From Neoceratodus forsteri (taxonomy: Eukaryota; Chordata; Ceratodontiformes; Ceratodontidae): 64,000 bases of DNA. The position numbers were made by a program, and so were the translations under genes. The notes below the pieces were generated by a model, which saw only the letters and a program-made list of their open reading frames with translations, was not told the origin of the DNA and did not search any database. Location: contig CM057452.1 of NCBI GenBank assembly GCA_016271365.2, positions 832,318,001 to 832,382,000 on the forward strand. The letters are read 5' to 3'. Below, piece after piece: positions 1 to 11,510 of the stretch. Every line of letters begins with the position of its first letter. Positions within the stretch are counted from its first letter, which is position 1.

Positions 1-105
1 GTACTGTATGAATGTCTTTGTTTTATTCTGACGTGGAGCCTATGGAAACGAGTCTATGACTCAAAGGGATGTAATTTCCGATTTCCTAAATAAATAAATA
101 AATAA
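1..105 (+). mobile_element. 3' end of a LINE with an AAAT-repeat tail
   Basis: The segment ends in a run of AAAT units (about 88-108). It shares the stretch GAGTCTATGACTCAAAGG with a minus-strand piece at 15369-15491, which ends in the same kind of tail. A short tandem tail after a shared 3' sequence is typical of 5'-truncated non-LTR retrotransposons. No coding part is left inside the window, so the clade cannot be assigned. A related tail sits at 47947-48060. Confidence 0.5.
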
Positions 106-227
106 ATTAATCTCACTGATACTGACATCTGAGCTGAGATTAGCAGGGAAGGACTCAGAGTGGCTGAAAAGGGAGGGAGTAGAAGGGAGGAGATTGAGGG
201 TGATGAAGGGAAGGGGTAGGATGGAGG

Positions 228-821
228 GTGGTCTCACTGAATGCAAGAAGCTTAGGCAACAAATCAGCTGAGCTACAGGCACTCTTGGCAGTGTGGAGGG
301 TGAATATTACAACTGTCACAGAAACATGGGCAACTGAGCACTGGGACTGGGATCTGGCAATCCCAGGATACAAATTATACAGCAAAGACCATAAGGAGGG
401 AAGGGGGGTGGGGTGGCAGTCTATGTGAGGGATGGGATCAAATGCACAAGGGACGAGGGGAAAGAAAGGAGAACAGAGGCAATCTGCCTGCAGCTTCTAG
501 ACTCAAGGGGTAGGAAACTGAGGATTGGGGTAATATATAGGCCACCATCCCAGTCTTGAGGAGCTTGACAGGGAATTAGCAGGACAAGTCAGAAAGATAT
601 GTAGAAAAGGGAAGGTAGTCATTGTGGGGGATTTCAACTTGCTTGGGGTTGACTGGAGCATTCCGGTCACCTCCAGTGCTAGGCAGCAAGTGCTCCTGGA
701 TGCGATCCAGGAGGGTCTCCTGACACAGTTGGTTAGTGTACCTACTAGGCTAAAGAACACTTTAAATCTGGTATTGTTGAATGGGGAGGCAGTAAGGGAA
801 ATAAGGGTGGAGGACCACTAG
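228..821 (+). pseudogene. CR1 ORF2 endonuclease domain remnant
   Basis: The frame begins SLNARSLGNKSAEL and continues to TVTETWATEHWDWDLAIPGY, the N-terminal part of an apurinic-like (APE) endonuclease of non-LTR retrotransposons. The glutamate of the TETW motif is the expected metal-binding residue. A second block in the same frame at 624-821 starts MGDFNLLGVDW, matching the conserved GDFN motif. A stop at about 426-428 and further stops between the blocks break it. In an intact element this enzyme would nick target DNA to prime reverse transcription. Confidence 0.75.
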
Positions 822-1534
822 CCAACAGCGATCACCAAATGGTGTGGTTTAATATCACCATGTGTGGGGAGCCAGAGAAATCATTAACCCTGGTGGTGAA
901 TTTCAGCGGGGCAGACTTTGGGAGGATGCAGGAAGTACTGAAAGGGAAACTGGAGGGCATAAGGCAGGAGATGGATGCAGAGCAGAAATGAGATATTATT
1001 AAACAGGGAATTACAGAGGCAACAGAAGCCTGTACCAAGACACAGAGTAAGAGGAGTAGAGCAAAGAAACCATGCTGGTTGAACAGCGAGGTAGTGGAGC
1101 AGGTGAGGGCAAAATGAGAGGCATCCCAGAGGCATAGGAGGATGGGGAAGGAAGGGAACAGGGAGGAGTATGCAAGATGATCCAGGGAGGTGACCAGAAA
1201 AGTGAGAGAAGCCAAGGTCCAGAGGGAGCTGAGATTAGCAGAGGAATTAATGGGGGAGACTTTTCAGATACATCAGGGAGAAAAGGAAGTGCAAGGAGAC
1301 AATAGTGAGGCTAAAATAGGGTGGGTGTGGATGGAAAGGGGAGGAACAGGCAGAAGCACAGAATGAATGCTTTTGCTCAGTGTTCACGGAAGAAAAGGAA
1401 GGGACTGCTACCACCATGGCTGGGAGGGTGGGGGACGGGGGAGGAGAGGTGACAGATGGAAGAATTGAGGAGGTAGAGTCCTAGAGGGACTGAGGGTAGA
1501 CAAGGCACCAGGGCCGGATGGTATCCACCCCAGG

Positions 1535-2925
1535 GTGCTGAGAGAGATGGCGGAGGTGCTGGCAGAGCCACTGGTGGATCTGTACAGCACCTCACCAGAG
1601 TCAGGATGTGTGCCACTGGACTGGTGGATGGCACATGTATTGCCATTACACAAGAACGGACCAAGGGATGAACCCGGTAATTATACGGTAGGTCTCACCT
1701 CTACAGTATGCAAATTCATGGAAATGATGCTAAAGGAAAGACTGGTGTCATACTTTGAGGACAATGGCCTCCAGGATGTGAGGCAGCATGGGTTCATTTT
1801 GGGGAAGCCTTGTCAAACCAGCCTGATACAATATTATGGCTGGGTGACAGGTCAGCTGGATAAGGGTCATGCAGTGGATGTTCTTTACTTGGACTTCAGC
1901 AAGGCCTTCGGTTTGGTGCCTTATGGGTGACTTGGGGTGAAGCTAACTGGTGTAGGGGTAGGGGCAAAAAGTATCAACAGGATTACAAGCTGGCTGAGTG
2001 GGAGGCTGCAATGGGTGGTGGTGGGAGGGGACCTCTCAACTCCAAGGCCGGTGACAAGCAGGATGCCACAGGGTTCTGTGCTGGGACCGGTATTATTTGG
2101 GCTCTTCATATCAGACATTGCACACGGGGTGGTGAACAAGGTAAGTCTGTTCACAGATGACACCAAAATGGGAGCAGTGGTGGATGGAGTGGAGGGATGG
2201 AAGCAGCTGCAGGGAGACCTAAGCAAGCTAGAGGAGTGGTCCGAGAGGTGGCAGCTAGAGTTCAATGCAAAGAAGTCTAAGGTTATGCACTTTGGGGTGA
2301 AGAACCCAAGGACAGAATACTGGCTGGGAGGGGTTAAGCTGGGGATCACTGAGGAGGAGAAGGAACTAGGGGTAATGGTAACAGGGACCATGAATAACAC
2401 TGCCCAGTGCAGGAGAGCGGCTACAAAAGCAAACAAAATGCTGTGGTGCATAGTGAGGGTTTTTTCATCCAGTCGAAGGGAGGTGATCTTGCCCCTTTAC
2501 AGGTCGCTAGTAAGGCCACACTTGGAGTATTGTGTGCAGTTTTGGAGGCCATACCTGAAGCATGATTTTAGGCTTCTGGACAGAGTGTAAAGGAGGGCAA
2601 TGAAGATGATATGAGGAATGGAGGGGAGAAACTATGAGAGCAGGCTTGGAGACCTGAATATGTACACCCTGGATGATAGAAGGGATGGGGGGACATGATG
2701 GAGACATTCAAGTATCTGAGGGGAATCAATAAGGATGAAGCAGATGGGATCTTTAAGCTAAAGAGGGGAAGGGACACCAGGGGGCACGGGCTAAGAATAG
2801 AGGGGGGAAGATTTAGGAGGGAAATGAGGAGACACTATTTCACAGGGAGAGTGGTAGCAAAATGGAACGCAGTACCAGAATGGGTGGTATCATGTAAATC
2901 CATGAACGGCTTTAAAAGGGCATGA
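1535..2925 (+). pseudogene. CR1 ORF2 reverse transcriptase and C-terminal remnant
   Basis: From 1535 the frame shows the fingers and palm (LKERLVSYFEDNGLQDVRQH, LYLDFSKAFGLVP). From 1937 it shows the segment MPQGSVLGPVLFGLFISDI and the catalytic box as FTDD near 2146-2163, where family members usually have FADD or YADD. The threonine replaces a small residue beside the two catalytic aspartates. The C-terminal RRALVRPHLEY-type block follows at about 2500-2560. A frameshift precedes the last block at 2695-2925. The protein would have performed target-primed reverse transcription but cannot be made from this copy. Confidence 0.8.
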
Positions 2926-3078
2926 GACAGGGAACAGGGGCGAGTGAGGGTGGGGGCAGGGAGGGCATTTGGGTGGACAAAGGGGGTGGCAGCTGCAAAC
3001 TAGGGGTGCTAGCCGCACACTCGAGCAGACTTAGATAGACGGGGTGGTCTGTTTCTGCTGGCACATTCGTATGTTTGT

Positions 3079-5280
3079 ATCACAAGTGACTGACCTGGCA
3101 GTCACTGAGTGGCTGTTCCTAAGCAGCAGTGATGTCACAGTCAGTAAGGTCACAATGCTAATGATGTAGTGGGGGTAGAGATAGATATGTCAGCTGCCAG
3201 TCAGAGTGCTGCCCCACACCTACTAACATCAGGTAAACAATTTTCTGATTAAGCAAAGGGAAATTAAAAAGTACCTAACATACAAATGGTAATGGCTGAC
3301 TGCTTTTTAAACTAGTATTAGTTTTAGGCAGTACGCTAGCTCTTTAATAAGGGGATCAACAGAAAGACATACTCAGTGGTAGTAATAGTATATTTTGTTT
3401 TTAATTTTACAACTGAATAGTTTCTCTAATCAAATTCAATAGTTTTTAGCAATCACATGGCTTGAAGGATATCACCACCCCATCACCACACCACGCTGCC
3501 GTATCCAGTTAAACTGTTTTTCAGGATAACCTAGGCAAGTTTTCAAAATAAAAATGTTAAATTTTGTTTGCCATTTGGTTTGTATCTTTATTATTTCTCA
3601 TTTGGGCACCATTTTTCACTTGGAACCAAAACGCTGCATGACACCATCACCAGACCTGACCAAATAAGCAAAATTCTGTAAACAGAATCACTGTTTTAAC
3701 TTGATATTTCAAATTTATGTCTTTTCTACTTGCTATGTCTACTTTATTTCATTTGTACTTGGGTGTCAGACGAGGGACCTTTAGGTAGGCAGGATAGCGG
3801 GGGTTCACTTTGAAGTGCAGCACTCTTCATAGTGAGACAGAGTGAGTCAAAGGGAAAATAAACTATACCTGAAAAGCTTAAAATTTATATTTACTAAACT
3901 TTTATTTTCATGGGACAAGGTCAGTGCTCAAATATAGCAAAAATATATGTACAGTGAATATTTCCCACTCTACGTTTTTATAGAACCAGTTATGGTTCAG
4001 GATCTAGTGATGTTTTAGCACTCTGACCTCTTGTAAAGCACTCCTGGAGCAATTCCCCATGTTCAGTTACAGCTCAAGAGCTTTTTCCACTAGCAATCTG
4101 CTTGCTGTAGAGCTGCTGTTTGTCATGATGTTATCATTATATTAGCATGACATATAGTACTAGCGCTTCTTCAGGAAAATGACAGGTATAGTCTGTCATG
4201 ATCTTGACCAGCAGATACAGATTAGTTGTTGAAAACAGAAATTCATTGCTACCATGCCTCACAAACTAGCAACAGTTAGAAAATGGTTGCTAAAGTTATG
4301 CTAGAATACGCAAGTCAATGAAACAGCCCCTGTATTCTGAGCAGCCATTTGACAATATTTATGATAGTCTCACATTATATTCAGGATTTTACCGTATCCA
4401 AGCAGTTGACTTTTGCTGTGGGATAGATGACTTTACCACAGCTTGTGCACTGAAGATTCATCTTCACCTTCCCTTCACCAGGTGTAAAATCTGCAGTGAA
4501 AATCCAGGCTTTTTTTTTTGCTGGAGTTTAATTAAATAATTTAAAAGAAGACAAAAGAATAATTAAGCAGAGCTGGAAGTAAGGCACATCCCTTTGTGCT
4601 TGTGAAAGGCCAGGACATCCAGTGGTGCCATTCGGTCTGGATTTCCTTGGCCTCTGCAAGTCTGCCCTGAGATAATCCCATTACAGCTGAATGGGCTACC
4701 ATTTAAGTAAATGGCTGTACTGAGGATAGCTTAATTACAGTCATTTCCAAGGAGGGAGGCTGGATTTTCCCCTAGAATTCTGGTTTAGACTAGCTGACCT
4801 CTCAGCCTTTTTTCTGTTGTATTCAGAAATGCACATTTTTTGTTTTGTAATAAAATACTAAGAGCTGGTTGGTTGTGTAGCCATAGAGATGGAATGCTAG
4901 CCAATCGCAGGACAATCCACTGTCCTCAGGACCTGCCCTTTGAGGAGCCCACAAAACAAGGGTGCAAAGACTGTATTGGAGCCTTTAACCTTTTTGCATT
5001 TGGGTACCCTGCCTGCTTAGGAGAGCAGAGACATTGTCTTCAAGAATTCTTCTGCACTACCAAGAACCAAGATTTTCAACTGCCTTTGTAAAGACTTTGC
5101 ATGTCAGAATTCAGCAACTGAGGGCACGAGGTAGAATTTTAATCTCAGAGTTTTAAAACGTAGGTTTTTATGTATATTTTCCATTTTATTTTCAATATCC
5201 TGTAACCAATGTCTAAAATTATTTGTCTTTATGTATTTACTGCATTTATTAATTAATTAGTAAAGCTTTTGGCTTACTAA
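3079..5280. other. AT-rich stretch without recognised features
   Basis: No coding homology, SINE or clear inverted repeat was recognised. The only open frames are short (4318-4539, 4840-5091) and show no family motif. The beginning (3090-3180) holds several short repeats of the type GTGATGTCAC and CAGTCACTGA, resembling decayed hairpin-element sequence. Confidence 0.4.
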
Positions 5281-5495
5281 GGTAGTAAATCAGTTCTATC
5301 AATTTGACATCCAGATCACCCCCTCTTGGGCCATGTTTAACAACTTCCAGACCACAGAAGTTGTTAAACTTGTTGTTAAACTTGGCCCAAGGGGGGTGAT
5401 CTGGATGCCAAATTGAAGTACAGAGAATCCTACTGGATCTATACCTTGGGAGCCCTTATGGCTCCAGGTCTGAATGACAGAAATGATTTACTACC
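5281..5495. repeat. Hairpin element (MITE-like) with two nested inverted repeats
   Basis: A perfect 12-bp outer inverted repeat (GGTAGTAAATCA at 5281-5292, its reverse complement at 5484-5495) encloses a much longer inner hairpin. The inner arms are about 5300-5348 and 5356-5415, pairing CCAGATCACCCCCTCTTGGG with CCCAAGGGGGGTGATCTGG. There is no coding capacity. Such structures are usual for short non-autonomous DNA transposons. I could not define a target duplication. Confidence 0.6.
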
Positions 5496-5716
5496 CTGTT
5501 TACAGAGGAGCTAATTCCTTTCCTATCTTTTGATGCTTTAATCATATGACTTTTCAATCCTAATTGTTAGCTTTTTTCTCTCCTCCAGCCTCCTTTCCCC
5601 CTACTTTCCCTTCCCCCCAAGGCTTATAAAATAAGAGAATGAGTGATCTTTCTATAATATGTCTCTTACTTTTTGTCTAGTGTTTTCTAGGTATTTGGGT
5701 ATACATCTGATATGTA

Positions 5717-5747
<31 letters not shown>

Positions 5748-6433
5748 TTCCACTTTGGACATAATAGTTAATTATGCATATTTCCTTATGTTTATATGAT
5801 TGTCTTTTATTTTTTTTCCATAGGTTTAACTGATCTAAAATTACCCACTGTAACATGGAGCACTACACTGAGTGTCCCAGATGCTGGGAGCTGCTCTCTG
5901 TTCTAGTACAGTATTCTTTTTCTATGTCATGACATGATCTAAGCTGATTCAGCTACTGTTTTTAACACTTTATATGCTTAGGGTGTTTATTGCATATTAC
6001 AGCTTTAAATAGGACACAGCTGTATACCTTTGAATCTTATATGCTTGCATATTTGCTGTTGTGAAATCACTGATGCACATATACAGTATAAGAATTAATA
6101 TAATGTGTATATATATGAACCACAGTGATGTTTTCATATACAAAAAAATATGTATTCTAAGGTGCTTGTAGCTTTACATTTTACCCTATTTGTATAGTGC
6201 TTTTAGAACTATGTACCACCCCCTGATAACGTACTGTTAGTACAAAACCGGTTGGGACTTTGTGTTGCTGATCCCTTTTGGCTGATTGTGGTGTCTGCTT
6301 TGTTTTTCAAATAAATTCATGCCTTGTTTGACGTCAAGCAGGGGAGTGCTGATTTTTGTTGCACCATATTCAGTTCTTTAATATATGCACCCTCCTATAG
6401 CAGTGGAGCTGTTTTTGTCTTTTTCCTCTATAA
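5496..6433. other. AT-rich stretch; no gene seen
   Basis: This holds a pyrimidine-rich run (5575-5620), a TA dinucleotide repeat (5722-5747) and otherwise featureless AT-rich sequence. No coding homology was recognised. Confidence 0.4.
5722..5747. repeat. TA microsatellite
   Basis: An uninterrupted run of about 13 TA dinucleotides. Confidence 0.9.
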
Positions 6434-6830
6434 TTGCCAGCCTCCTACCTGTTACCCCTTTTGTGTAGTGGGACTACATCTGCCCTCCTTCAGTCCTCTG
6501 GAACCACTCCTGTTTCCAATGAGCTGTTAAACAGAACTGTCAGAGGTGCAGCCAGTATTTTCCTGAGCTCCCTCAATACCCTTGGATCCACCCCATCTAG
6601 CCCCATTGCTTTGTCCACCTTCAGATTAGCAAGTCCCTTCAGGACTGTCACCTCCAGAAAAGGACTAGTGTCTACCTCCCTCCCTCCAAAGCTTCTATTT
6701 CTTTGCAGCCCCTCCCCTTCTCCTTCTTCTGTGAACACTGAACAAAAGTATTTGTTCAGGATGTCCACATTTTTCTTGGCCCCCTCCGCACAGTCCCCCT
6801 TGTCCCCTGTGGTTAAGGTCAGGTGAGGTA
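6434..6830 (-). mobile_element. Internal CR1 ORF2 fragment
   Basis: Reading on the minus strand gives DILNKYFCSVFTEE, then VDKAMGLDGVDPRVLRELR and LFNSSLETGVVPEDW, the segment between endonuclease and reverse transcriptase of CR1-type ORF2. The same order appears at 30500-30800 in copy B. Neither a 5' nor a 3' element end is present. The fragment is therefore an internal piece left by later rearrangement, not an ordinary 5'-truncated insertion. Confidence 0.75.
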
Positions 6831-6849
6831 AGACAAACAATATATAACT

Positions 6850-8080
6850 ACACTTCTGCAGACAGAAGTACTCTTGTAATGTTGGTATTGTTGACTGTAT
6901 TTTCAGCCAGAAGTGGGTGTGTATGTCTGACACTGTGCATATGTTTCTGTGGCTGCAGAACTGCTGGCACCACAGGGGCCTACAGTTCTGCAGATATAAG
7001 TACTCTTGTAATTTTGGTATCATGAATTTGTTCCTGTGGCTGGTTGCAGAAGCACTGACCCAACAAACAAAAGTAGCCTTGTATTTTGAGAACTGTGGAT
7101 TCTGATCTGCAGCCAGAAGTGGGTGTATATGTGTTGAAGAGTGCATCTGTACCCATGGCTGCAGAAGTGCTGGATCCTGATGATGGATGTATTTTGTGTC
7201 ATCTGGAAACAGCTGTATGTTGTTTGTCTAACCTAATGATAGCTGTCTGTGGTTGCTTGTATGGTCTTGTTACTTTGCTGTTGAGGAGGAGTTAGGCATG
7301 GAAACCCTAACAACACATTTCCCCATATTTGTGGCATTAAATTGAACCCTAACCAGTGCACCTCCACAGCTTTTTTGCCATATATTTTATAGTGGCATGA
7401 TAATGCTATTATAGTTAGGGTTGAGTAGGCTGTTCAATATTAAAGCCCAATTTTTGCACCTTAATAACTGTGGCAACATTCAATGAAATAGCACAAAATT
7501 TGGCATGCACAGTCAGTCTGTCAGAGTCTCAAGATGTGATAAGTTCTGTGATGGTGTCTAGTATGGTTTTTGAGATGCAGAGCACCATAAAACAAACAAA
7601 CAAGCAAAAAACATACTTATTGTATATTTTTTGATCTCTCCTACAGCCTAGATGGTGTAGAATTTCTTTTGTGAAATTTCCAGGTTTGAAGGGGCCTGTG
7701 CCAAGTGTATGCCTTCTGAAGGTTTGGTGAAAAAATATGCTGTTTTAGAGTTATAATGGTTTTTGAGTTAACGTTCAAGTTCGACCCAGTAAAAAAACTT
7801 TTCGCAAGTGCTTATTTTCATGATTTACTTGTCGTGTGGAGAGAAATATTGATTGTGAAGGCCACCATCTTGTTTTTTTTACAATTTACAAAATGGTTTA
7901 AGAAGGAAATACTGAGGTAAAATCAAACCCCAAGACCTGTATTTTTCTAAACAGCAGTTGTTTAGCTTGATTTTGGTACTGAATTTCAAAATAAATACCT
8001 CCCCAAGCCTATCTTTCTGCATCAGGATTGCCTTTAGCCATTTTTTTTACTTTTACCATTTATAACCCATAATTTGGGGT
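6850..8080 (+). repeat. Dispersed non-coding repeat module (copy 1)
   Basis: The sequence recurs in the same order at 43025-43960 (GATGATGGATGT..., then TTAGGGTTGG..., then TTTAATATTAAAGCCCAATT..., then a CCATCTTGTTT block). Parts recur at 16590-17265 (plus) and 14400-15115 (minus). The first part holds two imperfect direct copies of about 200 bp (6855-7050 and 7080-7180). It has no meaningful reading frame. It is probably a non-autonomous DNA element of unknown type. Confidence 0.55.
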
Positions 8081-8133
8081 GTTGAAGATAACAACATGGA
8101 TGCAGTCATTTCTTCAGAGCTCTGCTAGAACAA

Positions 8134-9188
8134 ATGCCAATTCTGTTTCTTTTACTTCTTTGCAGTGAGCAAATGGCTACACAAAAAAGCTCAAAACAGA
8201 AAGAAGGAACAGAAGTTCGAGCAGAAACTTTGGATACATTTTTATACCCCCAAACCATTGGGAAGTTACTGTACCACTGCAGCAGAGGGCTGTGGTTTCA
8301 CCGCTTCTGTCCAGAGAAAGATAGCTTTCCCAGTGCTCCAGACCCAGGCGCTAAGGCTAGGACATCAGTGAAGCCAACTTTAGCTTCACTACAATCCTTT
8401 CTGTTGGAGTTTTAAGCATATGTAAAAAGCTCTTTTCAAAAAGTTCAGATTTCACTATCTGAGATTTCTTCACGATGCAAAGGGATTGAAACAAAAATAC
8501 AGTCGATTGAAGAATGAGCGGAGTCAGCTGAGAAGAACACAGAAAAACTGTCGGCAAGGATTCTAACTATGGAGGGGGCAGTCGACACTTCTCTCCATGA
8601 ACATCTGAATATCATGGCTAAACTGGAAAAAACTGAAAATAAAGTATTGTTGAGAAACCTATGGTTAATTGGACTTTCAACAAATATCCCTGATTCGGAA
8701 TTAAAACTGGAGGATGAAAAAATATTAACTTTAGCTCTCACACCTGAAAAACCAATAGTCCTTGACTAGGTATTTAGACCCCATTTAAGACAAGAATCCT
8801 CATCTGGGACAGGGGGAAGGTATGTGATTTGTACCTTTGCTTCTATAGTGCAAAGGATAAACTACTTCAAGTGGCAAGGATGAAAAAAGGATTTCTATAT
8901 GAAGGCACTAAGCATGATTTGTATCTGGATATTTGTCTGGCAACCCAAAGATGCAGGAAACGCTTTCTTACACTGAGAACAGAATTCTTACAAGCAAGAG
9001 TTATGGTTGTATTACAATCTCCAACTAAACTGAAAGTTGTCTTTCAAAGTAAGGAACATTTCTTTGTTGATGTGGATGCAGCTCAAGCTTTTCATGAAAA
9101 AAATTTCTCCCTACCTACAGAGCTGAAATCAGACCAAGAGGATTATGAAACGGCTGACAATACTCAATATATGCCAAAGCATACTTAG
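8134..9188 (+). pseudogene. L1-type ORF1 (RNA-binding protein) remnant
   Basis: Three broken blocks lie in order. 8134-8415 contains MATQKSSKQKEGTEVRAETL and a TLASLQSFLLEF segment. 8569-8769 contains a coiled-coil-like part (LEKTENKVLLRNLWLIGLST). 8829-9188 contains DKLLQVARMKKGFLYEGTKH and LATQRCRKRFLTLRTEFLQA. This order matches the L1/Tx1-type ORF1 layout of coiled coil, RRM and C-terminal domain with the KR-rich helix. No ORF2 follows. The family assignment is by pattern only, and an alignment would settle it. Confidence 0.6.
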
Positions 9189-9960
9189 TTGTTTAAGTCT
9201 TGGACACTTCAATTTATTCATATATTTATCTACTTGATATTACTCCTCTTAATAACTATCATTTGTTAACTAATTAGCCTGAAAGAATATTCTTTATTAA
9301 TTTTTTTTTAAATTGGGATGGCAACAGCTTTGAGCATGAAGAAAAAAAGCAATTTATGACATTGCTCTTGATTCTGTCTTATAAGTTAATTTTTTATACC
9401 CCCTCGAAAATCCCCCCAAAATTATACTTTTTGAGGTTGTTTCTTTTGCTCTTTTGAAATTTCAAAATGAGCTATAATCTGTGTCTAATAAATGTAAATT
9501 AATATTGTTCTGAAAAATAAAAAGCATAAAAAATTACTCATAATTTTTACCTGTCATACAGTAATTTGTGATCTGTAATTTGTGACGTATTTTTATGTAA
9601 ACTAAGGTAACTGTGGTTCAATGTATTTCAAAGGGATTTTGAACTTTGATTCATAACATTGTCATTTTTAAATATTTTGACCCCGAATTTTCAACATGGA
9701 TGTTTTGGGACCCTGACTCATAACTAATGGTGGTGGAATTATACAGCACAGGGTTATAAGGCAATTTAGTGGTTGTTTGGCAAAATCTCCTTTTGGGTAG
9801 GATTTGAAAATTTTCACCATCATTGTTCATAACTTGGGGGTCATAAGAAGGTTATGTTGAAAATCTGGGAACAAAATATGTAAAAATGACAAAGTTATGA
9901 GCTTATGTTGAAATTTTTCTATACTCATTCATAACTTTGGTAATTTTTACTTGCATTTTC
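9189..9960. repeat. AT-rich palindromic repeat module (TTTTCAACATGG type)
   Basis: From about 9590 the sequence matches a repeat seen at 12575-13350, 46880-47440 and 55320-55753. Its marks are CAATGTATTTCAA, then GACCCCGAATTTTCAACATGG, then inverted copies such as TATGTTGAAAATCTGGG near 9855. 9189-9590 is plain AT-rich sequence with no recognised feature. Confidence 0.5.
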
Positions 9961-9984
9961 TGCCTGGGGGTGGGGGAGATGTAC

Positions 9985-11510
9985 CAGGCCCTACACTTCT
10001 GTAGGTGGACAGAGTCTTCCCATGACATAGGTCCCAAAGGGACCTGCACATCTGCACCCATTCAAGGGACCTGCGTGAATGAGGATATAATTCCATTATC
10101 TCAAATGAAATTCTTTGCAAAAACTTCATTAAAGCACCAATTAGGGTAATAACACCACAAAAGCAGGGAAATGTGGCATTAGGGTTTCCAACCCTAACTC
10201 CCCTCCTCACCCCCAAGCAGCAAAAGGAAAAAAAAATTAGGGTTTTGGTCTCTGGAGTCTTAGCAGATAAGAGGTGGGATCTTCCTTGGGGTTGTCAACC
10301 CTAATGCCCACCTCATTCCATGAACAAGCAATGTGCAGGATGCTGTGTGAAGAAAGCTACAACACATTGTGTTGGCAACATGTGGTGAGACATACTTTTC
10401 TACCTTTCGAAGACTGTATCACTATGAGGCACTGACTTGGAGCTGTACTTTTTGCTTCAGACAGGAGAGTACAGGCTGGGGGAAGGGGAGAGCATTAGGG
10501 TTGACAACCCCAAGAAAGACCCCATCTCCAATGTGTAGCCCTGTGGGCCCTGTGTGAAGAAAGGAGATGATGTCTAATGTTGCTTACTCACAGAATGGGA
10601 TGGGCATTGGGGCTGACAACCCCAAGGAAGACCCCACTATTGACTCACTGGAGATCCAAAACCTTAATGTTTTTTCCTTTTGCTGCTTGGGAGGTGAGGG
10701 TGGTGGTGGGGAGTTAGGATGGGAACCCCTAATGCCACATTTCCCTACTTTTGTGGCATTAATTTACCCTAACTGGTGCAGTAACAAAGTTTTTTTTTTT
10801 CAAAGAATATAATATACTGCATTAATGCACCAGTTAGAGTTCCACTTAATGCTACAAAAGTAGGGGAATTTGGCATTAGGATTTCCAACCCTAACTCCCT
10901 ACCTCCACCCCCAAGAAACAAAAGGAAAACATTAGTTCTAGGTCTCCTGAGTCTTGGTGAATCAGTGGTGGGGTCTTTCTAAGGGTTATTATCCGTGATG
11001 CCCACACCCTTCCCTGAGAATACCAGGTCAGATTTGATGTTTCTTCTTCATGCAGGGCCTACCGATTCCATTGGCAACATGTGGTGAGACATACATCTCT
11101 ACCTCTGAAGAGTGTATCACTATGAGACACTGACTTGGAGCTGTACCTTGTGCTTCAGGTAGGAGGCCACAGGGTTGGGGGAGAGGTGAGCATTGAGGTT
11201 GACAACCCCAAGGAAGACCTCACCACACAATCAGCAAGACTCCAGAGACCCCAAACCCTAATGTTTTTTTTCTTTTGCTGCTTGGGGTGGGGGTGGGGAG
11301 TTAGGGTTGGAAACTCTAGAGCCACATTTTCTCGGTGTTTTTGCATTAATTTGAACCCTTACTGGTGCATTAACATGGGTTTTGCAAATATTTTCTTTTT
11401 TTTAGATAGTGGAATTGTATTCTCATTCATGCAGATCCCTGCACCATGGGAAGAGCTGTCTGCCTGCGAAAGTGCAGAGAGCTTCTGGGCCCTGCACTTC
11501 CACATGGCAA
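9985..11510. repeat. Nested four-arm foldback element
   Basis: Four related arms lie in alternating orientation: about 9985-10320, 10592-10815 (inverted), 10819-11013 (as the first) and 11165-11510 (inverted). Each arm carries blocks such as AACCCTAACTCCC, GTTGTCAACCCTAATGCCCAC and CTTTTGCTGCTTGGG, or their complements. The two loops (about 10321-10591 and 11014-11164) also share sequence (GGCAACATGTGGTGAGACAT). The outermost arms extend beyond the inner ones. The element has no coding capacity. It looks like a foldback transposon duplicated within itself. Confidence 0.7.

Larger units (their letters stand above)
112..3078 (+). mobile_element. CR1-clade LINE, 5'-truncated (copy A)
   Basis: This copy spans the ORF2 endonuclease, reverse transcriptase and C-terminal part, followed by a short 3' UTR. 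ORF1 is missing, so it is 5'-truncated just after the preceding LINE tail. Its 3' terminus (GCACATTCGTATGTTTGTAT) matches the end of the copy at 49400-55048, so both belong to one subfamily. The coding region is broken into several frames with many stops and is inactive. CR1 is assigned from the reverse transcriptase motifs and from the SGNH-type ORF1 found in the related copies. Confidence 0.85.

Noticed and set aside
4840..5091. Cysteine-containing 83-codon open frame
   Set aside because: Cysteines do not form a recognisable spacing and the surrounding sequence is plain AT-rich intergenic DNA.
10100..11400. Repeated AACCCTAA / TTAGGGTT motifs resembling vertebrate telomere repeat
   Set aside because: They occur singly at fixed places in foldback arms and dispersed modules, never as tandem TTAGGG arrays, so they are not interstitial telomere sequence.
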